Assembly: GCA_050251715.1 (NCBI GenBank)
Contig: JBFWMG010000021.1
Coordinates: forward strand, 1 to 64,000
Direction of reading: 5' to 3'
Length of the DNA: 64,000 nt
Source of the DNA: JBFWMG01 sp050251715
GTDB taxonomy: Bacteria > Desulfobacterota > Desulfovibrionia > Desulfovibrionales > Desulfovibrionaceae
The notes beneath the pieces were generated by a model. That model was not told where the DNA came from. It ran no database searches and saw only the letters and a list, made by a program, of their open reading frames with translations. The position numbers were made by a program, and so were the translations under genes. Below are positions 54,719 through 63,291 of this stretch, in pieces (within the stretch, counting starts at the first letter, position 1; the number at the start of each line of letters is the position of its first letter).

Positions 54719-55810
54719 ATGCTGTTGTTCGACGTGCCCATCATCCCGGACGAGGGATACGTGTCCTTTTTGCGGCAGCGCCAGGCGCGATTGCATGCGG
54801 TGCACTTTGGCCTGGCCGCGCCGGGCGTGCCCGACGCGCGGCGGTGTCTGGAACCGGACGGGCCGGGCGGAGTTGACGCCGTGGCGCGGGCGCTGGCCGC
54901 CGTGCCCGCGCCCAGGAAATACGCCCTGCTCAACAGCCGGTTCCATCATCCCGATCGCTACGGGGATGCCGCGTTTCTGGGTGGGCTGGCCGACACGCTG
55001 GAAAGGCTGCAAGGGGATGGGCTGCTGCACGGGATCGTGTTTGCGGATTGTTATCTGCTGGCCGCGTTGGCCGCAGCCCGGCCAGAGCTGGCGGCGCGGC
55101 TGGAGGCGGTGCCCAGCGTCAACTGCATGCTCGACTCCGGTCCCAAGGCCGTGGCCATGCTGCGGCATGTGGCGCAACTGGGTTTTTGCGCGCCGTCCAA
55201 GGTCATCCTGGACCGGTCGCTCAACCGCGACCTGGAGGGGCTGGACCGGGCCGTGGCCATGGTGCGCGCCGAGCACCCCGGCGCATGCATCACGCTTCTG
55301 GCCAACGAGGGATGCCTGCTCCATTGCCCGTTCAAGCCCGCCCATGACGCGCATATCGCCCTGGCGCACCTGGATGGTTCCGGCGTGGCCTGCGGCATGC
55401 CCCTGCACCGCGAGCTGGGGTGCATGCGCGCCTTTTACCGGCAGCGCGAATACCTGTGCAGCGCGCCGTTCATCCGGCCGGAGGACGTGGCCCGGTACGA
55501 GGGGCGCGCCGATGTCGTCAAGATTTGCGGCCGCACCCGGGGCGGCGCGTTTCTCACGCGGGCGGTGGCGGCCTACATGGACGGACGCTTTGCGGGCAAT
55601 CTGCTGGAACTCAATGACGCCACAGAACCCCTGGCGCAACGGCTGTGGCTGGACAACGCGGCGCTGCCCCCGGATTTTTGGGACATGGTGACCCGGTGCG
55701 ACAAGCGGTGCGCCTCGTGCGGCGTGTGCGCCCGGCTGGCGGCGGCCCATGTGCGCGAGGTGTCGGCCATGCCGCCGGAGCCCGCCGTATTCACGGCATG
55801 TCGGAAGTGA
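54719..55810 (+). CDS. Peptidase U32-like cysteine-rich protein
   Basis: This is a 363-residue soluble protein. The segment LLANEGCLLHCPF and further cysteines (LGCMRAF, EYLCSAPF, DKRCASCGVCARL) resemble the Fe-S-binding U32 proteins (UbiU/UbiV, TrhP type) involved in hydroxylation of quinones or RNA. The match is partial, so the family call is tentative. The gene overlaps or abuts the following secreted-protein gene. Confidence 0.5.
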   Translation: MLLFDVPIIPDEGYVSFLRQRQARLHAVHFGLAAPGVPDARRCLEPDGPGGVDAVARALAAVPAPRKYALLNSRFHHPDRYGDAAFLGGLADTLERLQGDGLLHGIVFADCYLLAALAAARPELAARLEAVPSVNCMLDSGPKAVAMLRHVAQLGFCAPSKVILDRSLNRDLEGLDRAVAMVRAEHPGACITLLANEGCLLHCPFKPAHDAHIALAHLDGSGVACGMPLHRELGCMRAFYRQREYLCSAPFIRPEDVARYEGRADVVKICGRTRGGAFLTRAVAAYMDGRFAGNLLELNDATEPLAQRLWLDNAALPPDFWDMVTRCDKRCASCGVCARLAAAHVREVSAMPPEPAVFTACRK

Positions 55811-55857
55811 CGGCATTTGGGCGCACGTGGGTCTTTCACTTGCGGTTGGAATGGGCT

Positions 55858-57057
55858 ATGGTCGCCGCCATGGTGCGTTTTCGGTTCATACTGGCGGCGT
55901 GTTGCTGCGTGGTGGCCATGGTGGCCATGGTCTGGTGCGTGCCCACCCCGGCCTGGCCGGATGGCGGCGCGGGCGACAAGGCCGCCGCGCCGGTCAAGGT
56001 GGTGCGCATCGACAAGCGCCGGGCCGAGGCGTTGCGGCGGCAGGGTTTCCACCTGCAACGCATGGGCAACTACACCAAGGCCATCGCCAAGTATCGTGAA
56101 AGCCTGAAGTACGACCCCAGCCCCAACATCGTGGAGCATGTGGCCCGTCTGGAGGCCATGGCCCGCGCGGCGGGGCAGCGGCTCCCCGGCGAGCCCAAGC
56201 CGGACCCCAAGGCCTATGTGCCCAAGCCCCGTCCCCAGACCCCGTATGAAACCTTTCCCGGCGCGCACATGCATCCGTCCGTGCCGCCCATGTCCGCCAG
56301 CCTGGGGTATCCCGAGGACAAGGGAAATCCTTCGGGCAAGGGGCTTGGCGCGATGCATCAGGCCAACGCCACGGTGGGGACGAACAAGCGCACCGGCGCG
56401 GACGCCATGGCCAGGCTGTACAAGTACGAGGGCTTGGAGCTGTTGCACCAGCGCCGGTACATCGAGGCGCAGCAGAGCCTCGCGGTGAGCCTGGAATACG
56501 CCTATGACCCCGTGGTGGAGGACAAGCTCGCGCTGGTCGTCGCCAAGATCCGCGAGATGAACGCCTTGGCCGCCGTGCGCCAGCGGGTGCGCGCGGCCGC
56601 CTCCACGCGCAAGACGCCGGTCTCGTTCGCGGTGGACAAGGCCGCGGCAGGGGCCGGGCAAAACGGCGCGGCACAGCCGGGCGACGCGGCCCGCGCCCAG
56701 ATGCAGCTGGAGTCCCAGGCCGGCTTCCGCGACCTGGACGGACGCTCCCAAAGCATCGAGGTGGTGGATTGCGTGCTCACCATCCGGTCCGCCAACACGG
56801 GATCGCCCCATGGCGTGGTGGAACTTTTTCCCTTGCAGCGTGTGGACCGCATCGAGTATTGGCCGGGCAGCCCGTTCAACGTGGACCTGTACGCCGCCGA
56901 GGCCGTGGTGCGCCGCGTCTTTTTGCAAAAGGGGGCGTATGTGTCCGATATGGAAACGGATACCGCCGTCCTGACCGCCACGGCTGACGTGTCGAACGCA
57001 TTGCTCACCCTGGTGGAGGCATGCGGCGGGCATCCTTCGGTGGCGGCGGCCCGCTAG
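55858..57057 (+). CDS. Exported protein with TPR-like repeats (unknown)
   Basis: This is about 399 residues from the ATG at 55858 (55798 or 55870 also possible). A signal peptide (MVRFRFILAACCCVVAMVAM...) is followed by a basic TPR-like helix pair (RRQGFHLQRMGNYTKAIAKYRESLKYD), a Pro-rich linker with many YP/PKP motifs, a second TPR-like unit (GLELLHQRRYIEAQQSLAVSLEYAYD) and a C-terminal beta-rich domain. I do not recognise it. It is likely periplasmic or envelope-attached. Confidence 0.7.
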   Translation: MVAAMVRFRFILAACCCVVAMVAMVWCVPTPAWPDGGAGDKAAAPVKVVRIDKRRAEALRRQGFHLQRMGNYTKAIAKYRESLKYDPSPNIVEHVARLEAMARAAGQRLPGEPKPDPKAYVPKPRPQTPYETFPGAHMHPSVPPMSASLGYPEDKGNPSGKGLGAMHQANATVGTNKRTGADAMARLYKYEGLELLHQRRYIEAQQSLAVSLEYAYDPVVEDKLALVVAKIREMNALAAVRQRVRAAASTRKTPVSFAVDKAAAGAGQNGAAQPGDAARAQMQLESQAGFRDLDGRSQSIEVVDCVLTIRSANTGSPHGVVELFPLQRVDRIEYWPGSPFNVDLYAAEAVVRRVFLQKGAYVSDMETDTAVLTATADVSNALLTLVEACGGHPSVAAAR

Positions 57058-57176
57058 CCGCGTGCGCTACCCACAGGCGGCGAGCCGGTCCTACAGCGGC
57101 TGATGATGGCCCCTCCGCCTGTCCAAGACGGCAACGCGCGCGGTCCGCGCACCCAACCCCCAACCACCCCCAGCAG

Positions 57177-58295
57177 ATGACGCAAACCACACCTGGTGCT
57201 TTCACCATAATGGCGACCGACGGCGCGGCCCGGTGCGGCGTGCTGCACACGGCCCACGGCCCGGTGCACACCCCCGTCTTCATGCCCGTGGGCACGCAAG
57301 GCTCGGTCAAGGCCTTGGCGCCGCGCGACCTCGAAGACGCGGGCGCGCAGATCATTCTCGGCAACACCTACCACCTCTACCTGCGGCCCGGGGACGAACT
57401 GGTGGCGCGCCACGGCGGCCTGCACGGCTTTTCCCGCTGGGACCGCCCCATCCTTACCGACAGCGGCGGCTACCAGGTCTTCAGCCTGTCCGCGCTGCGC
57501 ACCATTTCCAAGGGCGGCGTGGAGTTCCGGTCGCACATCGACGGCAGCAAGCATTTCTTCAGCCCGGAAAAGGTGGTGGACATCCAACGCAACCTCAATT
57601 CCGACATCATGATGGTGCTGGATGAGTGCGTGCCCTACGGCGCGAACCATGACTACACGGCCAAGTCGCTCGCGCTGACCACGGCCTGGGCCGAGCGCAG
57701 CCGCGCCCACTACCCCAAGGGCGCGGCGGGCAACCTGCTTTTCGGCATCGTGCAGGGCGGGTTCTTTGCGGACCTGCGCACCCGCAGCGCCGAGGAATTG
57801 TGCGCCATCGGCATGGACGGGTTCGCCCTCGGCGGCCTGTCCGTGGGCGAATCCAAGCCGGAGATGTTGGACATCCTGGCCCACACCGCGCCGCTTCTGC
57901 CCGCGCACAAGCCCCGCTACCTCATGGGCGTGGGCACGCCGCTGGACATCCTGGACGGCATCGCGCTGGGCGTGGACATGTTCGACTGCGTGCTGCCCAC
58001 GCGCAACGCGCGCAACGGCACGTTGTACACCTCGCAGGGCAAGATCAACATCAAGCGCGCCGAATTCAAGGACGACGAGCGTCCCCTGGATCCCGAATGC
58101 GGCTGCTATACCTGCCGCACCTTTTCCCGGGCCTATTTGCGCCACCTCTACGTGGCGGGCGAGTTGCTCTCGTTTCAGCTGAACACGCTGCATAACGTGA
58201 CGTTTTATTTGGATATGGCGGCCAAGGCCCGCGCGGCCATCGAGGCGGGCGCGTTCGCCGCGCTCAAGGCGCGGTACGAGGCCATGTTCGACTAG
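57177..58295 (+). CDS. tgt: tRNA-guanine transglycosylase
   Basis: This 372-residue enzyme inserts preQ1 at position 34 of tRNAs with GUN anticodons. It has the substrate-binding motif LTDSGGYQVFSL, GGLSVGE, the catalytic nucleophile Asp region DMFDCVLPTR, and the zinc site CGCYTC with a distal His (TLHN). The start at 57177 gives MTQTTPG. The length is typical. Confidence 0.95.
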   Translation: MTQTTPGAFTIMATDGAARCGVLHTAHGPVHTPVFMPVGTQGSVKALAPRDLEDAGAQIILGNTYHLYLRPGDELVARHGGLHGFSRWDRPILTDSGGYQVFSLSALRTISKGGVEFRSHIDGSKHFFSPEKVVDIQRNLNSDIMMVLDECVPYGANHDYTAKSLALTTAWAERSRAHYPKGAAGNLLFGIVQGGFFADLRTRSAEELCAIGMDGFALGGLSVGESKPEMLDILAHTAPLLPAHKPRYLMGVGTPLDILDGIALGVDMFDCVLPTRNARNGTLYTSQGKINIKRAEFKDDERPLDPECGCYTCRTFSRAYLRHLYVAGELLSFQLNTLHNVTFYLDMAAKARAAIEAGAFAALKARYEAMFD

Positions 58296-58410
58296 CGTCA
58301 CGTGCTTGAAGACAGCGGACTGTTTTTCAAGGGCAAGATACTGTATTCGAGTGTATCGCCATCAAAAGTGGTATGCATTCACTGTGACGACGCGGCACGA
58401 GGAGTAGGGC

Positions 58411-59058
58411 ATGCGGTGGTTGGCGGCCCGTTTCTTTCAGGTGGTGGGCGCCCTGGCTTTGGCCGGGGGGCTGGCCTTTGCCGTGCTCATGTTCTTTGCC
58501 GGGGACTGGTTGCAGGCTCCGGACGCGCTGGAGCGCGCCGACGCCATCGTTTCGCTGGCCGGTGCGTTCACCCGCGCGCCGTATGCGGCCTCCTTGTACA
58601 AGCGGGGGCTGGCGCCCAAGGTATGGGTCAGCCGTCCCAACCGGAACAGGCATTTCGAGTTTTTGCGGTCGCTGGGCTACGACGTGCCGGTGCAGGAGGA
58701 GGTCAACCAGCGGCTGCTGGCGCAAGGCGGCGTGCCGGACGATGCCGTGGTTTCCTATGGCAAGGGCGTGCTGTCCACGGCGGAAGAGGCCGAGGCGTTG
58801 CGCGATGCCATGGCCGACGCGCTGGGGGCGGGGCCAAGGCGGATCATCGTGGTCACCTCGCCGTACCATGTGTACCGGGCGCGGCTGATTTTCCGGCGGG
58901 TGCTGCCGGACTGGACCGTCATGGTGGTGGGCACGCCCGACGAGCCGTTTCCCACGGACTGGTGGCGGCGGCGCAGCGCGGCGCTGGCCGTGGTGTCCGA
59001 AACCGCCAAGACCGCCTTTTTCCTGGCGGGCGGGGTGTTCCGGGCCGGGCAGGAATAG
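58411..59058 (+). CDS. DUF218 (YdcF/ElyC-like) membrane-anchored protein
   Basis: This is 215 residues with an N-terminal membrane helix (about 10-30) and a DUF218 domain: ADAIVSLAGAF, TAEEAEALRDAM, IIVVTSPYHVYRARLIF. Family members (SanA/ElyC/YdcF) act in envelope biogenesis. GAGGAG lies before the ATG. Downstream the locus turns into Rhs remnants on the other strand, whose decayed end abuts this gene. Confidence 0.85.
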   Translation: MRWLAARFFQVVGALALAGGLAFAVLMFFAGDWLQAPDALERADAIVSLAGAFTRAPYAASLYKRGLAPKVWVSRPNRNRHFEFLRSLGYDVPVQEEVNQRLLAQGGVPDDAVVSYGKGVLSTAEEAEALRDAMADALGAGPRRIIVVTSPYHVYRARLIFRRVLPDWTVMVVGTPDEPFPTDWWRRRSAALAVVSETAKTAFFLAGGVFRAGQE

Positions 59059-59099
59059 CGGGGACGCCCGGTGCCGGGGAAGCCGCCGTCTCTACCGGG

Positions 59100-59375
59100 G
59101 GGAAGCGGCGTGCCCTGCGCGTTCCCAGCGGCCTGCCTGCCTTTGCCCACCACCTGCCCCACGCCGGAGGCGATGGCGCTTCCTGTCTCGGCCAAGCCTT
59201 TCCATTCCATCCCCGTGGGATCGATGCGGTTGACCGGGTCGTCCAGGCAATAGCCGTACACGTCCGGATCGCCGCCCTTGAGCCCCAGCGGGTCTTTGGC
59301 CATGAAACGGCCCACCTCGGGGTCGTAGTCGCGCACGCCGAAACGGATGAGGCCTGTGCTGCGGTTGGGCAGCTT
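59100..59375 (-). pseudogene. Rhs C-terminal remnant A
   Basis: On the minus strand this encodes the end of an Rhs core (RFGVRDYDPEVGRFMAKDP, then GYCLDDPVNRIDPTGMEWKG) and the start of a variable tail (SAIASGVGQVVGKGRQAAGNAQ). There is no start region and no full tail; the sequence decays where it meets the DUF218 gene. It is a displaced cassette remnant. Confidence 0.85.
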
Positions 59376-59436
59376 ATGGACTAGCTCTCTCCCTCTTGCC
59401 GCTGGGACGGCTCCAATCCCGTTGTCTGACAGTTCA

Positions 59437-59469
59437 AACGGCCCGCATTTTCGAAAGATGCGGGCCGTT
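59437..59469 (-). terminator. Hairpin after the Rhs immunity-like gene
   Basis: A 12-bp stem AACGGCCCGCAT/ATGCGGGCCGTT around a 9-nt loop lies 11 bp downstream of the minus-strand gene at 59480-59845. Only three T follow (TTTG), so it may be a weak terminator. Confidence 0.6.
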
Positions 59470-59479
59470 GGGAAGGAAT

Positions 59480-59845
59480 CTAATCGCCGTTAGCGGTGTT
59501 ATTAGGCGTGTTCAGCCGCTCCGGATGACGCTCGTAATAACCCTTCACCAGCTCAAGTTGCGTTCCGCACTGCTTGCATGTCAACTCCTTGCCAAGCTCG
59601 CAACGGAGATACGTCGCTTCGCATGCTGGACAGATGAGTGATGTATCGTTCGGAACGGCATCCCTGTTGATGGCAAGGTATATAGAGAGTCCGCCTACCG
59701 CAACGACCAATGCGGAGATAAGCGTGTTGAACCTGCTGATGTCCACGCAAAAGCCATACTTGCACCACTCAGTGTCATTATAAAACAAACTTCCGGTTAT
59801 GATGACCACAATTCCAAACAGCAGTCTCCACCAGCGTACGGTCAT
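59480..59845 (-). CDS. Small membrane protein with C-terminal zinc ribbon, possible Rhs immunity
   Basis: This is a 121-residue protein with two hydrophobic helices (LLFGIVVIITGSLFY; TLISALVVAVGGLSIYLA) and a C-terminal zinc-ribbon-like motif with four cysteines (ICPACEATY ... LTCKQCGTQ). Its ATG overlaps the stop of the upstream Rhs orphan tail by four bases (ATGA), as expected for a toxin-immunity pair. AGGAA lies seven bases before the start. The immunity role is inferred from position only. Confidence 0.65.
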   Translation of the reverse strand: MTVRWWRLLFGIVVIITGSLFYNDTEWCKYGFCVDISRFNTLISALVVAVGGLSIYLAINRDAVPNDTSLICPACEATYLRCELGKELTCKQCGTQLELVKGYYERHPERLNTPNNTANGD

Positions 59846-60440
59846 TGATGATTCCTTTTTGGGATGAATTTGGACAATTCCTGTCCCGCCCTGTACAATA
59901 TTCCCGGCCCGGTCGATGGCGGCGTAGGTGAGAGTATGTCCACCCCATACTCGATCGCTTTGTTCACGGTATGCGGATTGGCCAGAGCCCAACTCGCCGC
60001 TGCCGGAATCGCTTTCGTGCCTGCCAGGGCCGCAGCCGCCACAACAGCGGGAACCGTTGCGGCTCCAGCCGCGACCTTGCCACCGAACTTGTAAGCCTCC
60101 CGCATGTGCGGGTCGTTGGCCACAACATCGGCAGCCTTGGCAACCGCCTTTCCGGCGGCCTGCCCGCCCTTGGTCACCGCCTGGCCCACGCCGGAGGCGA
60201 TGGCGCTTCCTGTCTCGGCCAAGCCTTTTCATTCCATCCCCGTGGGATCGATGCGGTTTACCGGGTCGTCCAGGCAATAACCGTATACGTCCAGATCGCC
60301 GCCCTTGAGGCCCAGCGGGTCTTTGGCCATGAAACGGCCCACCTTGGGGGCGTCGTCGCGCACGCCGAAGCGGATGGGGCCCGTGGTTCGGTCGTGTAAC
60401 CCGCCGGCGTAGCCGGGAATGGGCGGCAAGAGACTTGCCG
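59842..60440 (-). pseudogene. Rhs C-terminal orphan cassette B with an internal stop
   Basis: Read on the minus strand from about 60440, it encodes the Rhs core end (GYAGGLHDRTTGPIRFGV, then KVGRFMAKDPLGLKG, YGYCLDDPVNRIDPTGME). TGA at 60229-60231 stands where remnant A has TGG (PTGMEWKG). The same frame then continues with KGLAETGSAIASGVGQ and a helical, Ala-rich tail to the stop at 59842. It is therefore an orphan toxin tail broken by a Trp-to-stop change. It overlaps the immunity-like gene downstream. A TTG at 60222 could reinitiate the tail. Confidence 0.8.
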
Positions 60441-60498
60441 CGTCCATAATGCAACATGGGAGAGTACTACTATCCACCGAATAACCATGAAAATATGG

Positions 60499-61722
60499 TC
60501 ACTCCATTACCTCGGGAACGGTAAATGGTGTAGTGTCCACCATGAATCGCGACGGAGAAATACGTAGATACTGGAAGGGCATGCCTGTCATGCGGTTTGT
60601 GCGGTAGGCCGTGCCTGGGCACATCGGCGTACTTTCTGAGGAATTTGATACTCCGTCACTGGAGACGGCGATGCGACACAGCGCCGTTTTCAGGCATCCA
60701 ATTTCCGTCTCCAAAGAAAGCGTCTCCTCAAGCATCGGAGAGACAATGGCGGCGTGCGCAAGGATATACTTATCTTTGGCAGACATGATATTTGCGCGTT
60801 GAGTTATGTATTGATTTGAAATCTTTTTAAAATTTGCATGCAACCAGTCTTGCATATGAGATATGAACAAGGCCATCTCGACAAGCCCATCCTCCATGGC
60901 CTTTTTCGCTTCTTGATTGTTTCCAATAAAACTACTATTGCCAATGATAGCCATGTCGTACAGTTTTTTTGAAAGACGCATTTGTGCTGAAAGCGTAGTT
61001 GCGTATACGTTGCTTGGTTGATGTATGGACTCGACATGGCGTAGCATTGCCAGGATATCATCCTTCCTTATCTTGATGCCTGCACGCAGCATCCCACGCG
61101 CACAAGCAGCCCATTTTTTCATTGAGAAGTAGTACACCATGTAGTCTGAAATTGACGCCGGTGTTTTGCTCATCAAGTCCGCCAGTTCTAGCAGGTCAAG
61201 AGCCCCATGCACATCCACGGGCATTATTCCAAGGCCTAGCAGCGATGAGGCTTCGAAGCATGGCAGCAACACGGCCAACGTTTTTTGCGGTGATGGCTCC
61301 GTTGGTTTTTCCGGATGAAACAGAGCTCCGTCAAAGTATGTCGTCATTCGAAAGGAACGTCGTGCTTCGTTTATAAACTTATTATTTCTTTTCAAGAAAT
61401 ACGAAAGAGTTTCAACATCAACATCAGACACCGTCGCGTTGCTGCGCGCCCTTCGTAGGGCAATTGTTTCATCATCCGTTAACGGTGCTGTGAGGTGCAT
61501 GATGTCCGCCAAAAACATGGCGGCGTTTTGATCGTCTGGAACACCAACTTCTATATAGCTCGTGGTTTCGTAGATTCTGCTGTTCGATACTCTCCGCATA
61601 ATGTCATGGAAAGAATCCGATGCTAATACGACATTTGCATTAAAACATAGAAGAAGGACGCCTGTCATAACCTGAACGACAATGCACGCAAAGCAGACGG
61701 TTAGTACATCACCCTTCTTCAT
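60499..61722 (-). CDS. Exported hypothetical protein after rhs, possible immunity
   Basis: This is a 407-residue protein with an N-terminal signal peptide or membrane segment (about 5-34; VVQVMTGVLLLCFN) and a mainly helical mature part; I do not recognise a domain. The base composition is clearly lower in GC than the rest of the window, and codon use looks foreign. It starts 27 bp after the stop of the intact Rhs gene with GGAGAG upstream. The position suggests a cognate immunity protein, but the size is large for that role. Confidence 0.7.
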   Translation of the reverse strand: MKKGDVLTVCFACIVVQVMTGVLLLCFNANVVLASDSFHDIMRRVSNSRIYETTSYIEVGVPDDQNAAMFLADIMHLTAPLTDDETIALRRARSNATVSDVDVETLSYFLKRNNKFINEARRSFRMTTYFDGALFHPEKPTEPSPQKTLAVLLPCFEASSLLGLGIMPVDVHGALDLLELADLMSKTPASISDYMVYYFSMKKWAACARGMLRAGIKIRKDDILAMLRHVESIHQPSNVYATTLSAQMRLSKKLYDMAIIGNSSFIGNNQEAKKAMEDGLVEMALFISHMQDWLHANFKKISNQYITQRANIMSAKDKYILAHAAIVSPMLEETLSLETEIGCLKTALCRIAVSSDGVSNSSESTPMCPGTAYRTNRMTGMPFQYLRISPSRFMVDTTPFTVPEVME

Positions 61723-61749
61723 ATGCTCTCCACTTATGAGTTAGATAGC

Positions 61750-63291
61750 CTATGGCTTTTGTCCAGCTGCATTGCTTTTTCCACCCTGTTTTTCGGTGGC
61801 GGACGAGGCTCCCACACCCCATATGCCTATTGCGCCAATTTTCCTTATAATATCACCTTGACTGTCAATCACTTGGTCTATGCCATCCCCAGTACTGCGC
61901 GCACGTTGCCAATCATCCTGCATGCGCTCTTCGGCCTGCCTGGCGTCACAAATACCTGTTGGATCTGGAATAGTGCCATTGGTTGCCTCGCTTGCGGCGT
62001 ATTGGGCGGCATCCGTGGCAATGCGCGGGATTGGCAATGCATTCTTGACCCAGTTGCCGACGGACCCCCACCACCCATCCGATTCCATCCCCGTGGAATC
62101 GACCCGGTTGACCGGGTCGTCCAGGCAGTACCCGTACACATCCGGATCGTCGCCCTTGAGCCCCAGTGGGTCTTTGGCCATGAAACGGCCCACCTCGGGG
62201 TCGTAGTCGCGCACGCCGAAACGGATGAGGCCCGTGGCGCGGTCGTGCAAGCCCCCCGCATAGCCGAACGGGATGGGCAGCGCGGCCCCGGATTTCCCGC
62301 CGGACGCTGCCCCGACCTCTGGGCCGGTTTCGGACACGATGCAGCCGAAGGTGTCGTACGCGATTTCATGTATCACTTTTCCGGCAGCACTGGCAACGGC
62401 GCGCAGCGAGCCGACCTGGTCGTAGAAGAGGTGCAGCGGCTCGCCGTCCAGCAGCGCGGCGTGCGGCAGGCGTGCGGTGGGCGCGTAGGCGAATGCGAGC
62501 ATGGCGCCCGATGCCGCGTCGTACAGCGCGGCCAGCCGCTGCGGCGTCTCCCACAGGTATTTGGCCGTGCAGCGGCCATTCTCGTACCGCGCAACGCGGC
62601 AGCCCTGGGCGTCGTATTCGTAGGACACGATCACCCCGTCCTGGCGTGCCACCTGCATGAGGCGGCCATCGTTGGCGTATTCGTAGTCGGTCGGCTCGCC
62701 GCGCACGCACTTTTGGTTGCACATGGCGCGGATGTCGTGGCGGAACGACAGCGGACCCGCGCTCGTCAGATGATCGCCCGCATCGCTGTAGCTGTAGTAC
62801 CGCTCTTCCACGCCGCGCAACAGATTGCGCTCGTTGGACCGGCGGCCCTTGGGATCATAACCGTATTCCTCCACCACGATGCCGTTGCGCGCCACCGAGG
62901 CGAGGCGTCCGGCCTTGTCGTAGCCATAGGCCCATTCGACGCGCCTGCCGTCGCAGATCTCGGTCTTGGCCGCGATACGGCCATCCGGGCCGGGCTGCAC
63001 AAAACAGGCGTAGGGCGGCTCGGCCCCGTCGCGCAAGGGCGAGGCGGGCGCGGCCTGGGGCTGGGGCGCGGCCAGGGCTTGGGGTTGGGCCATGGGCGGC
63101 GAGGTGGGCATGGCCCGCTGTTGGGGCTGGGGCATGGCCTTGGGCTGGCCCGTGACCTCGTCTTCCACAAAAAAGTCCATGTGGCCGCGCCCGCGCGGCA
63201 GGGCGTCGATGGCGGCCTGGGTGAGCACTTGCGCGGACCCGTCGGCAAAGCGGACAAGGAACAGGCGGGGTTGGGTGGCTGTGTACGGCAT
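61750..63291 (-). CDS. rhs: Short Rhs-family protein with variable C-terminal tail
   Basis: This is a 513-residue protein starting MPYTATQ (AAGGAG upstream). An N-terminal domain (about 1-50; FADGSAQVLTQAA) is followed by a Pro/Gln/Ala-rich linker (to about 90), YD repeats (AYGYDKAGRL, EYANDGRLMQVARQ, YEYDAQGCRVARY), and the hallmark RHS core end (GYAGGLHDRATGLIRFGV, YDPEVGRFMAKDPLGL, YGYCLDDPVNRVDSTGM). A variable tail of about 120 residues begins after GM (SDGWWGSVGNWVKN...). It is a likely polymorphic toxin of unknown activity. It is unusually short for Rhs, with no PAAR domain or signal peptide. Confidence 0.88.
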   Translation of the reverse strand: MPYTATQPRLFLVRFADGSAQVLTQAAIDALPRGRGHMDFFVEDEVTGQPKAMPQPQQRAMPTSPPMAQPQALAAPQPQAAPASPLRDGAEPPYACFVQPGPDGRIAAKTEICDGRRVEWAYGYDKAGRLASVARNGIVVEEYGYDPKGRRSNERNLLRGVEERYYSYSDAGDHLTSAGPLSFRHDIRAMCNQKCVRGEPTDYEYANDGRLMQVARQDGVIVSYEYDAQGCRVARYENGRCTAKYLWETPQRLAALYDAASGAMLAFAYAPTARLPHAALLDGEPLHLFYDQVGSLRAVASAAGKVIHEIAYDTFGCIVSETGPEVGAASGGKSGAALPIPFGYAGGLHDRATGLIRFGVRDYDPEVGRFMAKDPLGLKGDDPDVYGYCLDDPVNRVDSTGMESDGWWGSVGNWVKNALPIPRIATDAAQYAASEATNGTIPDPTGICDARQAEERMQDDWQRARSTGDGIDQVIDSQGDIIRKIGAIGIWGVGASSATEKQGGKSNAAGQKP

